The translations under genes and the position numbers were made by a program. A DNA stretch of 32,607 bases from Acidobacteriota bacterium (GTDB lineage: Bacteria; Acidobacteriota; Thermoanaerobaculia; Thermoanaerobaculales; Sulfomarinibacteraceae), in NCBI GenBank assembly GCA_022340775.1, contig JAJDNH010000001.1, positions 1-32,607 of the forward strand, in the 5' to 3' direction. Positions 1 to 8,152 of the stretch are shown in pieces. Under the pieces are notes generated by a model. It saw only the letters and a program-made list of their open reading frames with translations. It did no database searches and was not told where the DNA came from. Position 1 is the stretch's first letter. Every line of letters starts with the position of its first letter.

Positions 1-608
1 TCCGGGAGATCGCCAAGAGCGCAACCGAGGCCGCGCGGGTTGCCGGCGACGCGGTGACGGTAGCCGGCGAGACCGTGGAACGGTTTGGAGAGTTGATGGC
101 GAGCGGGGAGAAGATCTCCCGGGTCGTCGAGGTGATCCGGACGATCGCCGAGCAGACCAACCTGCTGGCCTTGAACGCCACGATCGAAGCCGCGCGGGCA
201 GGGGAGGCCGGCAAGGGTTTCGGCGTCGTGGCGGGAGAGGTCAAGGCGCTCGCCAGCCAGACCGCTCAGGCAACCGAGGAGATCGAGACGAACATCTCCG
301 CCATCCGCGCCCTGACGGAGGCTGCCGGCGAGGCGATCGGCCAGGTCACTGAGACCATCCACCGCATCAACGACATCCAGACGGTGATCGCGTCGGCGGT
401 CGAGGAGCAGAGCGCTACGACCGGGGAGATCGGACAGAACGTGGCTGAGGCGGCGCGCGGCGTCGATGACATCGCCCAGAGCATCGCCGGGTTTGCCGAG
501 GTGGCGCAGGAGACGGCCTCGGGGGCTAGCTCGATCGAATCGGCAGCCGAGTCCCTGGCAGCGACCGCCGCCCGCCTGCAATCTATCGTGCAACGGTTCC
601 AATACTGA
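1..608 (+). CDS. Methyl-accepting chemotaxis protein, C-terminal part (5' end outside window)
   Basis: Open from the window edge (reading frame from base 3) to TGA at 606-608; about 200 residues are visible. They are the cytoplasmic signalling domain of a chemoreceptor, a long helical hairpin that binds CheW and CheA and carries methylation sites. The highly conserved hairpin tip is present ([20 protein letters not shown] followed by EAGKGF and [10 protein letters not shown]). The C-terminal half is Ala/Glu/Ser rich with heptad character, as expected for the returning coiled-coil helix. No CheR-tethering pentapeptide is seen at the end (it finishes VQRFQY). The ligand-binding part, any membrane segments and HAMP domain lie upstream. 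It sits 14 bases before the next gene, so it is probably the receptor feeding this che operon. Family assignment is certain; the ligand is unknown. Confidence 0.96.
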   Translation, partial: REIAKSATEAARVAGDAVTVAGETVERFGELMASGEKISRVVEVIRTIAEQTNLLALNATIEAARAGEAGKGFGVVAGEVKALASQTAQATEEIETNISAIRALTEAAGEAIGQVTETIHRINDIQTVIASAVEEQSATTGEIGQNVAEAARGVDDIAQSIAGFAEVAQETASGASSIESAAESLAATAARLQSIVQRFQY

Positions 609-622
609 GCCAAGGAGTTATC

Positions 623-1000
623 GTGGAGGAGTTTCTCGGTGAGTTCCTGGACGAGGCGGACGAGATGACCGTATCCTTGGCAGCATCGGTCAGCGAGCTG
701 GCAGAGAATCCGGGAAACGACGAGGTGAGAAACAACGCGTACCGCTGCGTGCACGTGATCCGCGGCGGTGCCGGGTTCCTGGGTCTGGTGCGCGTCGAGC
801 GGCTCGCGGCTGCCGGTGAGCGGCTCCTGGGGCGGATTGCGGCGGGCGAGTTGGAGCCGACCGGGGAGCGACTGCGAATCGTGTCCGAGCTCGGGCTCGC
901 TCTTCGGGGCATCCTTGAGGGAGCACGCGAGCACGGCTCAGAGCAAGCAGGAGACGACGGCGAGCTCGTGGCCGCGATCGAGGCGGCTGCTCAACCATGA
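623..1000 (+). CDS. Stand-alone Hpt (histidine phosphotransfer) domain protein
   Basis: GTG start with an AAGGAG ribosome site about 6 bases upstream; 125 residues. The N-terminus resembles the CheA P1 region (EEFLGEFLDEADE) and residues 40-53 match an Hpt active site, YRCVHVIRGGAGFLG, with candidate phospho-acceptor His44. The usual H-x-x-K-G is H-x-x-R-G here, a conservative Lys-to-Arg change. There is no kinase, CheW or receiver domain, so it cannot autophosphorylate. It lies between the receptor gene and cheA, 73 bases before cheA. I infer a phosphoryl acceptor or buffer in the same relay, or a paralogue of the CheA P1 domain produced by partial duplication. The last ~25 residues are acidic and not conserved-looking. 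Domain assignment is good; role is inference. Confidence 0.8.
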   Translation: MEEFLGEFLDEADEMTVSLAASVSELAENPGNDEVRNNAYRCVHVIRGGAGFLGLVRVERLAAAGERLLGRIAAGELEPTGERLRIVSELGLALRGILEGAREHGSEQAGDDGELVAAIEAAAQP

Positions 1001-1073
1001 TCCTGGAGCAGGGAACCGGCTGCTGGGAGGCGTGCGGCGCCTGGCGGGGGCTAGACCCGCGGACGGTGGAGGA

Positions 1074-3404
1074 ATGAGCGACCGGGACCGCATCATGGCC
1101 GAGTTTCTCGCTGAGAGCTTCGAGCAGCTCGACGAGGTGGACCACGACGTCGTGACGCTCGAGGCGGGGCGCACGGATCGGGCACTCCTGGACCGGATCT
1201 TCCGTACGGTTCATACGATCAAGGGCACGTGCGGCTTCTTGGAGCTCGAGCGGCTGGCGGCGCTGAGCCATGCTGGAGAGAGCCTGCTGACGCTTCTGCG
1301 TGACCAGGATCCGAATGCAGCGGCCAAGGCCGCACCCTTGTTGCTCGAGCTCGTTGACAGCCTCCGCAGGGTTTTGAAGGAGGTCCAGGCAACCGGAGCC
1401 GACGCAGGCGTCGACGTCGCCGCCGTCATTGAGCGCATGGAGGCCGCCCACCAGGGGCTGGCGGGTAGGCGGGTGAAGACTGCGGCGAAGGGTAGGAAAA
1501 AGACCCAAGAGAAGGAGCCGACTCAGGACAAACCGCCCAGGGTCGCCCATAGGAAGAACACCAGCTCGCGCCAACCGGGGCAGCGCACACGGACCAAGAC
1601 CACCGGCTCCGAGCAGCCCGAGCAGCCGACCAGTCTACCCCCGAGCCCGGGTGACGGGAACAATGCGGCGGCCGGAACGAGCGAACCCAAAACCGTAAAG
1701 GTCCACAGTGCCACCGACTCCTTCGTGCGTGTCGACGTCCGCGCGCTCGACCGCATGATGGATCTGGTGGGTGAGCTGGTGGTGAGCCGGAATCAGCTCG
1801 TGGTCACGGATTGGGCGAACCGTGAGGGTCCGGAGGTCGAAGCCGTTCAGCAACTGGACCTGGTTACCAGCGAGCTCCAAGAAGCGATCATGAGAACCCG
1901 CCTGGAGCCCGTGAGCAAGGTCTGGGGAAGGTTCCCGCGCCTTGCGCGCGACCTTGCCGAAGGATGTGGCAAGCGGGTCCGGCTCGAGATGGAGGGGCAG
2001 GAGACGGAGCTCGATCGGAGCCTCCTCGAGGCTATCCGGGATCCCCTGACTCACCTGGTCCGCAACGCGGTGGACCATGGCATCGAGACCCCGGAAGAGC
2101 GCCGTGCGGCGGGAAAGCCGATAGCGGGACAGATCTGGCTACGCGCTTCACACGAGGGTGGGCACGTAACGATCGAGGTTGGCGACGACGGCGCAGGCAT
2201 CAACTCGGACTCGGTGGCGGCCCGTGCAGTGGCGCTCGGCGCAGTGACCGCCAACCAGGCTGCCCAGCTGACGCCCGACGAGGTCGCCCGTCTCGTCTTC
2301 CTGCCCGGGCTGTCCACAAGCGAGCAGGTAACCAACCTATCGGGACGCGGAGTGGGGCTGGACGTGGTGCGTTCCAACCTGGAGCGAGTCAATGGCCTGG
2401 TCGACATCAAGAGCAGGCCCGGTGAAGGAACCGTGATCCGGCTCGAGATTCCTCTCACGCTGGCCATTCTGCCGGCTCTCGTCGTGACCGCCGTAGGCCA
2501 GCTGTTCGCCATCCCTCAGGCGAGCGTGGTCGAGGTGGTGCACGTCGACGGCACCGGAGACTCCGGCATCGAGATGGTCCATGGGGCGCCGGTATACCGC
2601 CTGCGGGGGCGCCTGCTTCCCCTGGTCGAGCTGCGGAAGGAGCTCGGCTTTGAAACCGAGGGGGAGGAGCAGAGGATTGGATCGGTTGTCGTTCTCGAAG
2701 TCGGAGAGCGTCAGCTAGGGCTGGTCGTTGACTCGGTCACGGAGACCCAGGAGATCGTCGTCAAACCGCTCGGAGAGCTGCTCGAGAGGATCCCGGTGTA
2801 TGCGGGTGCCACGATCCTCGGTGATGGACGCGTGACCCTGATCCTGGACGTGCTGGGCCTGGCGCAGCGCGCACACGTCATCACGGAAGGCTCGCACGCC
2901 GAGGTCGACGTGGAGACCGATGACGGTCTGCCACAATTGGTTTCGCTGGCCGAGGCGTTCCTTCTCTTTACGAGCCCTGACGACGGGCGGATGGCGATTC
3001 CCCTCAAACGCGTGGTGCGACTGGAGAAGCTCCGGAGGACCGCAGTGGAGCGGCTGGGGGACGGTGTGGCGGTCCAGTACCGCGATGACATCCTGCCCCT
3101 GGTTTTCGTTTTTGACCATCTCGTGGAACGTCGCAGCGTACCCAGGGTGAACGAGCTCGAGAAGAAGGAGCTGGACGTGGTGGTGGCGACCTACGGCGAC
3201 CACGCGGTCGGGCTCGTTGTCGGCCCCATCGTGGATATCGTCGAGGAGGTGGTCGGCGTGAGGCGGCCCTCGAGTCGAGAAGGCATTCTCGAGTGCGCCG
3301 TCATCCGCGATCGCGTCACGGAGCTCCTGGATATCGACTACGTGATTAAACTGGCAGGCCCATCGGTCTTTGCGCGTGCTACGGGAACGCAGGAGTTGGT
3401 ATGA
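1074..3404 (+). CDS. cheA: Chemotaxis histidine kinase CheA with two C-terminal CheW-like domains
   Basis: ATG at 1074 preceded by GGTGGAGGA; the frame is open further upstream but that part overlaps the Hpt gene and looks non-coding. The product is 776 residues. Order: P1 Hpt domain ~1-110 with phospho-acceptor His47 (RTVHTIKGTCGFLEL); a Lys/Thr/Pro/Gln-rich linker ~130-212 in which no P2 response-regulator-binding domain is recognisable; P3 dimerisation helices ~216-275 (LDRMMDLVGELVVSRNQL); P4 ATPase ~280-460 with N-box NAVDHG (331-336), DDGAGI (371-376) and GRGVGLD (424-430); a CheW-like P5 ~461-600; and a second CheW-like domain ~615-755. It phosphorylates CheY and CheB in receptor arrays. 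The stop overlaps the cheW start (ATGA). Function is secure; the extra CheW domain is less usual. Confidence 0.97.
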   Translation: MSDRDRIMAEFLAESFEQLDEVDHDVVTLEAGRTDRALLDRIFRTVHTIKGTCGFLELERLAALSHAGESLLTLLRDQDPNAAAKAAPLLLELVDSLRRVLKEVQATGADAGVDVAAVIERMEAAHQGLAGRRVKTAAKGRKKTQEKEPTQDKPPRVAHRKNTSSRQPGQRTRTKTTGSEQPEQPTSLPPSPGDGNNAAAGTSEPKTVKVHSATDSFVRVDVRALDRMMDLVGELVVSRNQLVVTDWANREGPEVEAVQQLDLVTSELQEAIMRTRLEPVSKVWGRFPRLARDLAEGCGKRVRLEMEGQETELDRSLLEAIRDPLTHLVRNAVDHGIETPEERRAAGKPIAGQIWLRASHEGGHVTIEVGDDGAGINSDSVAARAVALGAVTANQAAQLTPDEVARLVFLPGLSTSEQVTNLSGRGVGLDVVRSNLERVNGLVDIKSRPGEGTVIRLEIPLTLAILPALVVTAVGQLFAIPQASVVEVVHVDGTGDSGIEMVHGAPVYRLRGRLLPLVELRKELGFETEGEEQRIGSVVVLEVGERQLGLVVDSVTETQEIVVKPLGELLERIPVYAGATILGDGRVTLILDVLGLAQRAHVITEGSHAEVDVETDDGLPQLVSLAEAFLLFTSPDDGRMAIPLKRVVRLEKLRRTAVERLGDGVAVQYRDDILPLVFVFDHLVERRSVPRVNELEKKELDVVVATYGDHAVGLVVGPIVDIVEEVVGVRRPSSREGILECAVIRDRVTELLDIDYVIKLAGPSVFARATGTQELV

Positions 3405-3844
3405 GCGAGCTCCGCCAGCTCGTGACGTTCCGCGTCGGCAGACACCTGCTGGGCGTCGACATCGAGGAAGTGCAGGAGGTTCTCACCGCCCACGACATCT
3501 CTGCCGTGCCGCTTGCTCCGCAGGAGGTGGAGGGGCTGCTCAACCTCCGGGGGAGAATCGTGACCGCGATCGACCTTCGTCGTCGCCTCGGGCTCCAAGC
3601 CCGCTCGGACAGGCAGGCGCCGATGGTGGTCGTTTTGCGCCCGGAGAGGGGGTCGGTCAGCCTGCTGGCGGATGCCGTCGGGGATGTGGTGGAGGTCGGG
3701 ACCGAGGACTTCGAGGACCCGCCGGAGACGCTGCGCGGACGTTCGCGCCAGCTCATCCGCGGGGCGTACAAGCTGCCGCGCCGGCTCTTGCTGCTGCTGG
3801 AGCTCGATCGGGTCCTGGACATTGCAGTTGGAGGCCAGGAGTGA
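3401..3844 (+). CDS. cheW: Chemotaxis coupling protein CheW
   Basis: ATG overlaps the cheA stop by four bases, so translation is coupled. The 147-residue product is a single CheW domain: N-terminal LVTFRVGRHLLGVDIEEVQEV, the conserved loop VEGLLNLRGRIVTAIDLRRRLGL, and a C-terminal half with VSLLADAVGDVVEV. CheW bridges receptor tips and the CheA P5 domain in the cytoplasmic array. The C-terminus (KLPRRLLLLLELDRVLD) fits the last strands of the fold. Length is normal for the family. Because CheA already has two CheW-like domains, this array may hold three kinds of CheW module. Confidence 0.95.
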   Translation: MSELRQLVTFRVGRHLLGVDIEEVQEVLTAHDISAVPLAPQEVEGLLNLRGRIVTAIDLRRRLGLQARSDRQAPMVVVLRPERGSVSLLADAVGDVVEVGTEDFEDPPETLRGRSRQLIRGAYKLPRRLLLLLELDRVLDIAVGGQE

Positions 3845-3910
3845 GCGGCGCTTCCGGCAGGACGTGTCTGAGTGAGTGGACGGCGGATCCGCCGATCGAG
3901 GGGGATTAAC

Positions 3911-4282
3911 ATGAGGGTGTTGGTCATCGACGACTCGAGAGCGATGCGCTCGATCCTCAGCAAGATCATGTCGGAGATTGGTTTTGACGTGGTCGCCGCA
4001 GCCCATGGCCGGGAAGGTCTAGAGCGGCTGCGGGAGGACGACGGCATCGGGCTGGTGCTGGTGGACTGGAACCTGCCCGAGATGAACGGATACGAGTTTG
4101 TTCAGGCGGTTCGCGCTGACCCGGCGTACGATGACGTTCGCCTCATCATGGTGAGCACCGAGACCGAGCGTGAGAGGGTCTTGAAGGCCCTCGACGCCGG
4201 GGTCGACGAATACGTGATGAAGCCTTTCACGCGGGCGACGATCGTAGAGAAGCTGGCCTTTCTCGGGCTGGCGGACGGATAA
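3911..4282 (+). CDS. cheY: Chemotaxis response regulator CheY
   Basis: The ATG at 3911 lies just after a GAGGGGGA ribosome site. An in-frame extension to 3872 exists but has no conserved sequence. The 123-residue product is one receiver domain: acidic pair Asp7-Asp8, phosphorylation site Asp52 (LVLVDWNLPEMNG), Ser82 at the position of E. coli Thr87, and Lys104 (VMKPF). There is no output domain, as expected for the regulator that binds the flagellar switch. A perfect 14-base palindrome, CGGCGGATCCGCCG, lies at 3881-3894 in the cheW-cheY gap, its role unknown. It is followed after 6 bases by cheB. Confidence 0.95.
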   Translation: MRVLVIDDSRAMRSILSKIMSEIGFDVVAAAHGREGLERLREDDGIGLVLVDWNLPEMNGYEFVQAVRADPAYDDVRLIMVSTETERERVLKALDAGVDEYVMKPFTRATIVEKLAFLGLADG

Positions 4283-4288
4283 GCGACC

Positions 4289-5371
4289 GTGGCTCGGGTC
4301 CGCGTTCTACTGGTCGACGACTCGGTGGTGATCCGCCGTGGGCTGACCAAGCTTCTCGGTGAGGACTCGGCTCTGGAGGTCGTGGGCACCGCCGCCAACG
4401 GACGACTCGGCCTGGCCAGGATCCCGCAGGTCAATCCGGACATGGTCATCCTCGATGTCGACATGCCGGAGATGAACGGCTTGGAAACGCTGCGCGAGCT
4501 TCGGCGACTGTACCCGACGCTGCCGGTCATCATGTTCAGCGGGCTCACTGAGCGTGGCGCGCGCATCACACTCGAAGCGCTCTTCCGAGGCGCCATGGAC
4601 TACGTGACCAAGCCTTCGGATATCAGTGACATCGGTGATGCAGCAGCGGTGGTACGGACCGAGCTCATACCCAAGATCAAGGTCCTCTGCCAGGTTGAAG
4701 GCTCGGGACAGCTTCGCCCCGTCGAAGGTCGAGCGGCACGGCCGCGCAAGGCCAAGCGTGCCGCCGATTCGGTTGCGGCGGTCGTCGTGGCCTCTTCGAC
4801 GGGAGGACCGGCGGCGCTTCAGGTGCTGCTCGAGGGCCTACCCCGGCCACTGCCGGTTCCGGTTCTCATCGTGCAGCATATGCCGCCGATGTTCACGCTC
4901 TACCTGGCGCGCCAGCTTCAGAGCAAGAGCGGTTACAGGGTGCGCGAGGGGGAAGACGCAGCGCATGTAGGGGTCGGCGACATCTGGATCGCCCCCGGAG
5001 GCAGGCACATGAAGGTGCTGCGCGAGGATGAGAGAGTCTCCCTCCAGCTCACCGAGGACCCGCCGGAGAACTCGTGCCGGCCGGCCGCCGACGTACTGTT
5101 TCGCGCCGCGGCTCAGGTGTGGGGCGAGGGCGTGCTGGCGGTGGTTTTGACCGGCATGGGCCGGGACGGCTTGAGGGGATGTGAGGCGGTGCGGGAGGCG
5201 GGTGGACGGGTCGTGGTGCAGGACCGTGCATCGAGCGTTGTGTGGGGCATGCCAGGGTTTGTGGCCGAGGCTGGTCTTGCAGATCAGATTCTGGCGCCGT
5301 CCGAGATTGCGACGTGGCTCGCAGCCAGGGTCGGTGCCACCGGAGGCAGGCGGCAGGGCGCCGGGGGATAG
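4289..5371 (+). CDS. cheB: Protein-glutamate methylesterase/deamidase CheB
   Basis: GTG start six bases after the cheY stop; 360 residues. The N-terminal receiver domain (~1-120) has Asp10-Asp11, phospho-site Asp56 (MVILDVDMPEMNG) and Lys108. A charged linker (~140-160) leads to the methylesterase domain (~163-345) with catalytic Ser170 (ASSTGGP), His197 (VQHMPP) and Asp293 (LTGMGRDG). Their spacing closely matches the Salmonella enzyme. It removes methyl groups from receptor glutamates, and phosphorylation by CheA activates it, giving adaptation with CheR. Length is normal and no key residue is missing. Confidence 0.97.
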   Translation: MARVRVLLVDDSVVIRRGLTKLLGEDSALEVVGTAANGRLGLARIPQVNPDMVILDVDMPEMNGLETLRELRRLYPTLPVIMFSGLTERGARITLEALFRGAMDYVTKPSDISDIGDAAAVVRTELIPKIKVLCQVEGSGQLRPVEGRAARPRKAKRAADSVAAVVVASSTGGPAALQVLLEGLPRPLPVPVLIVQHMPPMFTLYLARQLQSKSGYRVREGEDAAHVGVGDIWIAPGGRHMKVLREDERVSLQLTEDPPENSCRPAADVLFRAAAQVWGEGVLAVVLTGMGRDGLRGCEAVREAGGRVVVQDRASSVVWGMPGFVAEAGLADQILAPSEIATWLAARVGATGGRRQGAGG

Positions 5372-5376
5372 AGGGA

Positions 5377-6192
5377 GTGAGGCCGGAGAACTTCATCTTC
5401 CTGCGCAGTCTGATGCGACAGCACGCAGGCGTCCTGCTCGAGGAGGGCAAGGAGTACCTGGTGCTGGCACGATTGGGACCGCTGGCTCGGAGAGAGTCCT
5501 GGGGCTCGGTCGATGAGCTGATCTCGCATCTGCGCTCTCGGCCGAACGGAGAGCTTCGCCGTCAGGTCGCCGAGGCCATGGTCACCACGGAGACCTCGTT
5601 CTTCCGTGACGTCCATCCTTTTCAGACTCTCAAGGACGTCATATTCCCCGATCTCATCGAGCGTCGGGCGGGCAGCCGTACGCTGCGGATCTGGTCGGCT
5701 GCATGTGCCGCCGGCCAGGAGGCGTATAGCGTGGCTATGCTCCTCAAGGAACATTTCGGTGACCTGCCAGGCTGGCACGTACGCATCGTGGCCAGCGACG
5801 TCTCCTCGGCGATGATCGAGCGGGCCAAGCTGGGCAGCTACTCGCAGCTCGAGATCAATCGTGGCGTGCCGTCCCACCTGCTCACCAGACATTTCGAGCG
5901 CGATGGCCTCCAATGGCGGGTCAACGAGGACATCCGCCAGATGGTCGATTTCAGGCAGATCAACCTGGCAACACCGTTCCCGCCTCTGCCGGAGATGGAC
6001 ATCATCTTTGCGCGCAACGTGCTCATCTACTTTGATGAGAACACTCGGCGTGAGGTGCTCAGGCGACTCGCCGGAAACCTTCGCAAAGACGGCTACCTCT
6101 TCGTGGGAGGCGCCGAGACCATGATTGCGTACAGCGACCTCTTCTACAGGCTGCAGATCGACCGGACCTCGTGTTACAGACCACGAAGGTGA
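5377..6192 (+). CDS. cheR: Chemotaxis protein methyltransferase CheR
   Basis: I place the start at GTG 5377, preceded by GGGGGA; the longer in-frame reading from 5242 lies inside cheB and looks non-coding. The product is 271 residues. The N-terminal helical domain contains LRSLMRQHAGVLLEEGKEYL and the TTETSFFRD segment; the C-terminal SAM-binding domain has RIWSAACAAGQEAYSVAM, an acidic VASDVSSAMI segment and FARNVLIYFDENTRREVL. It methylates receptor glutamates using S-adenosylmethionine. No TPR or tether domain is present. It is separated from cheX by 13 bases. Confidence 0.95.
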   Translation: MRPENFIFLRSLMRQHAGVLLEEGKEYLVLARLGPLARRESWGSVDELISHLRSRPNGELRRQVAEAMVTTETSFFRDVHPFQTLKDVIFPDLIERRAGSRTLRIWSAACAAGQEAYSVAMLLKEHFGDLPGWHVRIVASDVSSAMIERAKLGSYSQLEINRGVPSHLLTRHFERDGLQWRVNEDIRQMVDFRQINLATPFPPLPEMDIIFARNVLIYFDENTRREVLRRLAGNLRKDGYLFVGGAETMIAYSDLFYRLQIDRTSCYRPRR

Positions 6193-6205
6193 GAAGGAGA
6201 GCGAC

Positions 6206-6661
6206 ATGGTGCATGAGGAGGAGATTCTCCAGATTGTCCAGAGCATCTGGATGTCGATCCTGGACCTCGAGATCAGATTGGACTCCTCAGCCGACAGGCG
6301 CCTCAGGGAGGGCGGCGGGCGCACATTGACCGGCTGTGTTCAGCTCACCGGCGACTTCGAGGGCGCTGCTCTGCTTGACTGCACCGGGAAGCTGGCGCAG
6401 CGAGTGGCCGGAGTGATGTTCGAGGAGCACCCTGATGCGCTGTCCATCGCCGAGGTCCAGGACGCCCTCGGCGAGCTCACGAACATGATCGCCGGGAACA
6501 TCAAGCCGCTGCTGTCAGGAAGCTCCCGCCTCTCACTTCCTTCGGTTGTAGAGGGCGCCGACTACACACTTATCGTTCCCGGTAGCAAAGCACTGCTGCA
6601 GGTTGGCTTCACGTGCGAGCAGGAGCCCCTCCTGGTCACGCTGGCGGAACGCTGCAAGTAG
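6206..6661 (+). CDS. cheX: CheX-type chemotaxis phosphatase
   Basis: ATG at 6206 with AAGGAGA six bases upstream; 151 residues. The sequence fits the CheC/CheX/FliY phosphatase family: a complete D-x3-E-x2-N signature, Asp86, Glu90 and Asn93 (DALGELTN), in an amphipathic helix, and a beta-rich frame with LTGCVQLTGDFEGAALLDC. These enzymes dephosphorylate CheY-P; the Glu/Asn pair positions the nucleophilic water. One signature copy is seen, as in CheX rather than CheC. No CheZ, CheC or CheD is in the window, so this is the likely signal-termination step. It is last in the operon; 25 bases separate it from a convergent gene and I see no strong terminator there. Confidence 0.85.
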   Translation: MVHEEEILQIVQSIWMSILDLEIRLDSSADRRLREGGGRTLTGCVQLTGDFEGAALLDCTGKLAQRVAGVMFEEHPDALSIAEVQDALGELTNMIAGNIKPLLSGSSRLSLPSVVEGADYTLIVPGSKALLQVGFTCEQEPLLVTLAERCK

Positions 6662-6686
6662 CAACTGCAATTCTCTGCCCGAAACG

Positions 6687-7826
6687 CTAGATTCTCAAGC
6701 GGCGGGCTTCGCGCAGGCGTGCCTCGAGGCGGTGTTTCTCGATGATGAGCCCGGCCTCGATCATGAGCAACTCGAGACCCTCGGTTGGTCCGATGGGTGT
6801 GTCGTCGGGGAGGTTGTCTCCGTAGATCACCGCCACCACCGAGCCCTCAACGACGATTGGTACCGCCACCACCTCGCGGGGAACCATGCCACCGAGTTGC
6901 TGAATCAGGTAGGTGTTCCACGGCGTGCGCGCGAGGCGGCCGCGGTATGGTTCCCGCCGCATGATGACCTCAGTGAGCACCGAAGGCTCGGCAACGGGGA
7001 TCTTCATGTTGCGAACGCGCTGATCGGCCGGGGCACCATCGACCTCGATCCCGAACTGGCCGATACCGACGAGGTTGTCGCCGCGGATCGCCAGCAGCAC
7101 CGAACGGTTCACCAGCTCCGCGGTGTACCTCAGGAGCATCAGAGTCAGCTCACCGGTGAACGTGACCGGACGGTTGCGGAGCTCGGTCATGATTCCCTTG
7201 AGGGATGCGAAGCCACGGGCGCGGGAGCGACGCCCGCCCGCCGCTGACTCACCGCCCCCTTCCTCGAGATCGATCTCCTCAACGGCCTCGAGGTCGGTGC
7301 CGGACACCGCCAACGTAGCTGCGGTCCGTGCCTGCTGGGTGAGCAGGTCGAGGATGACCTCCTCTGGGCGGAGCCCTTCCTCTACCAGAAACTCGCTGGC
7401 GTCGAACGCCGCCCTGAAGGTCTCGTCAATCTCCACCGTCTCGAACTGGAAAACACCACTGTCCCAGGTCAAGAGGACCGAGAGCACTGCCTTCACCTGC
7501 TCGTAGGCCACGGAGTGCAGCGTCTGTTCGTCCATGACCCCCATCTCCACCAGGATGCTGCCAAGCGGCCGGTCCTGGTCAGCTGGCTGGCGGTCGAGCG
7601 CGGCGAGAAGAGTGGCCTCGTCGATAAGGTGGCGGTTGACGAGAATGCTTCCCAGGGTCTCGTGCACGGCGTTGGTCTGACAGAAGACAATCGCGCCGTT
7701 GCGGAATACCACCAGCCCCTGCTCGTTGCGTTTCGTGAGGGTCAACTTGCCGGTTCGCTTGCCCAGCGCCAGGATCTGGAAGATATCCGAGATCCCGAGA
7801 TCCTCGAGTCGTCCCACAAATCCCAT
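6687..7826 (-). CDS. PATAN/DUF4388 domain protein with C-terminal GAF-like region
   Basis: ATG at 7826 on the reverse strand; 379 residues. The N-terminal ~130 residues match the DUF4388 (PATAN) family: GRLEDLGISDIFQILALGK, then GKLTLTK and an FRNGAIVFCQT segment. A region reading GSILVEMGVMDEQTLHSVAYEQ follows and resembles the GspE N-terminal-type helical module often joined to PATAN. Residues ~160-205 are acidic and low complexity. The last ~170 residues resemble a GAF-type sensor (VAVPIVVEGSVVAVIYGDN). No kinase or DNA-binding domain is present. PATAN proteins are linked to signalling, motility and pili in deltaproteobacteria and cyanobacteria. Being convergent with the che operon suggests a regulatory partner, but that is inference. 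Confidence 0.75.
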   Translation of the reverse strand: MGFVGRLEDLGISDIFQILALGKRTGKLTLTKRNEQGLVVFRNGAIVFCQTNAVHETLGSILVNRHLIDEATLLAALDRQPADQDRPLGSILVEMGVMDEQTLHSVAYEQVKAVLSVLLTWDSGVFQFETVEIDETFRAAFDASEFLVEEGLRPEEVILDLLTQQARTAATLAVSGTDLEAVEEIDLEEGGGESAAGGRRSRARGFASLKGIMTELRNRPVTFTGELTLMLLRYTAELVNRSVLLAIRGDNLVGIGQFGIEVDGAPADQRVRNMKIPVAEPSVLTEVIMRREPYRGRLARTPWNTYLIQQLGGMVPREVVAVPIVVEGSVVAVIYGDNLPDDTPIGPTEGLELLMIEAGLIIEKHRLEARLREARRLRI

Positions 7827-8152
7827 GCGTCGCTATCCTGGCTCCTCGTCGTTCTACTTTTTCGGCGGTTTCACAGCGCCTGTATCGTGAACAGGATACC
7901 TCAGATAGCCCGCGGATTGGCGTCCTCATGCAACCAGGACCCCGTCGAACCGTATTTCGGTCGTCGGACGAGCTGAGGCCAATCAGGTGATGATGCCCTT
8001 TCGGGGGATTCCTTCTCTGTTGCCAGCCTGCTCACAGGCTGGCACAGGAGTTGTGTCTGCCGGCGGCGCGCAGCAGGCTCCGGTCGAGCTTTCCGACGGG
8101 GCGTGCGCACTCACGTTAACCGGATGTACGGGTCACCCGGAGGAGGTTCTCG
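7827..8152. promoter_or_regulatory. Divergent intergenic region between PATAN gene and tricorn gene
   Basis: 326 bases with no convincing gene; small open frames here have no family character or supported start. It should hold promoters for both flanking genes. A strong hairpin lies at 8021-8044, listed separately. Near 7882-7901 a short interrupted repeat (GTATC...GATAC) is seen. I could not assign -35/-10 boxes with confidence. Confidence 0.4.
8021..8044. repeat. Perfect 10-base inverted repeat with 4-base loop
   Basis: TGCCAGCCTG, loop CTCA, then CAGGCTGGCA: a perfect hairpin in the divergent promoter region, 108 bases before the tricorn start. There is no following T-tract, so it is not a standard intrinsic terminator. 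It could be an operator or a 5' leader structure. Confidence 0.7.

Noticed and set aside
768-1073. In-frame N-terminal extension of CheA
   Set aside because: It overlaps the Hpt gene in another frame, has no conserved pattern, and the ATG at 1074 has a good ribosome site directly before the P1 domain.
690-1574. Long open frame on the reverse strand across hpt and cheA
   Set aside because: Shadow of high-GC coding sequence; Arg/Pro-rich, with no recognisable domain, opposite two clear genes.
7882-7901. Promoter-like or operator-like GTATC...GATAC repeat upstream of the PATAN gene
   Set aside because: Arms are only five bases and no matching -35/-10 pair was found; too weak to call.
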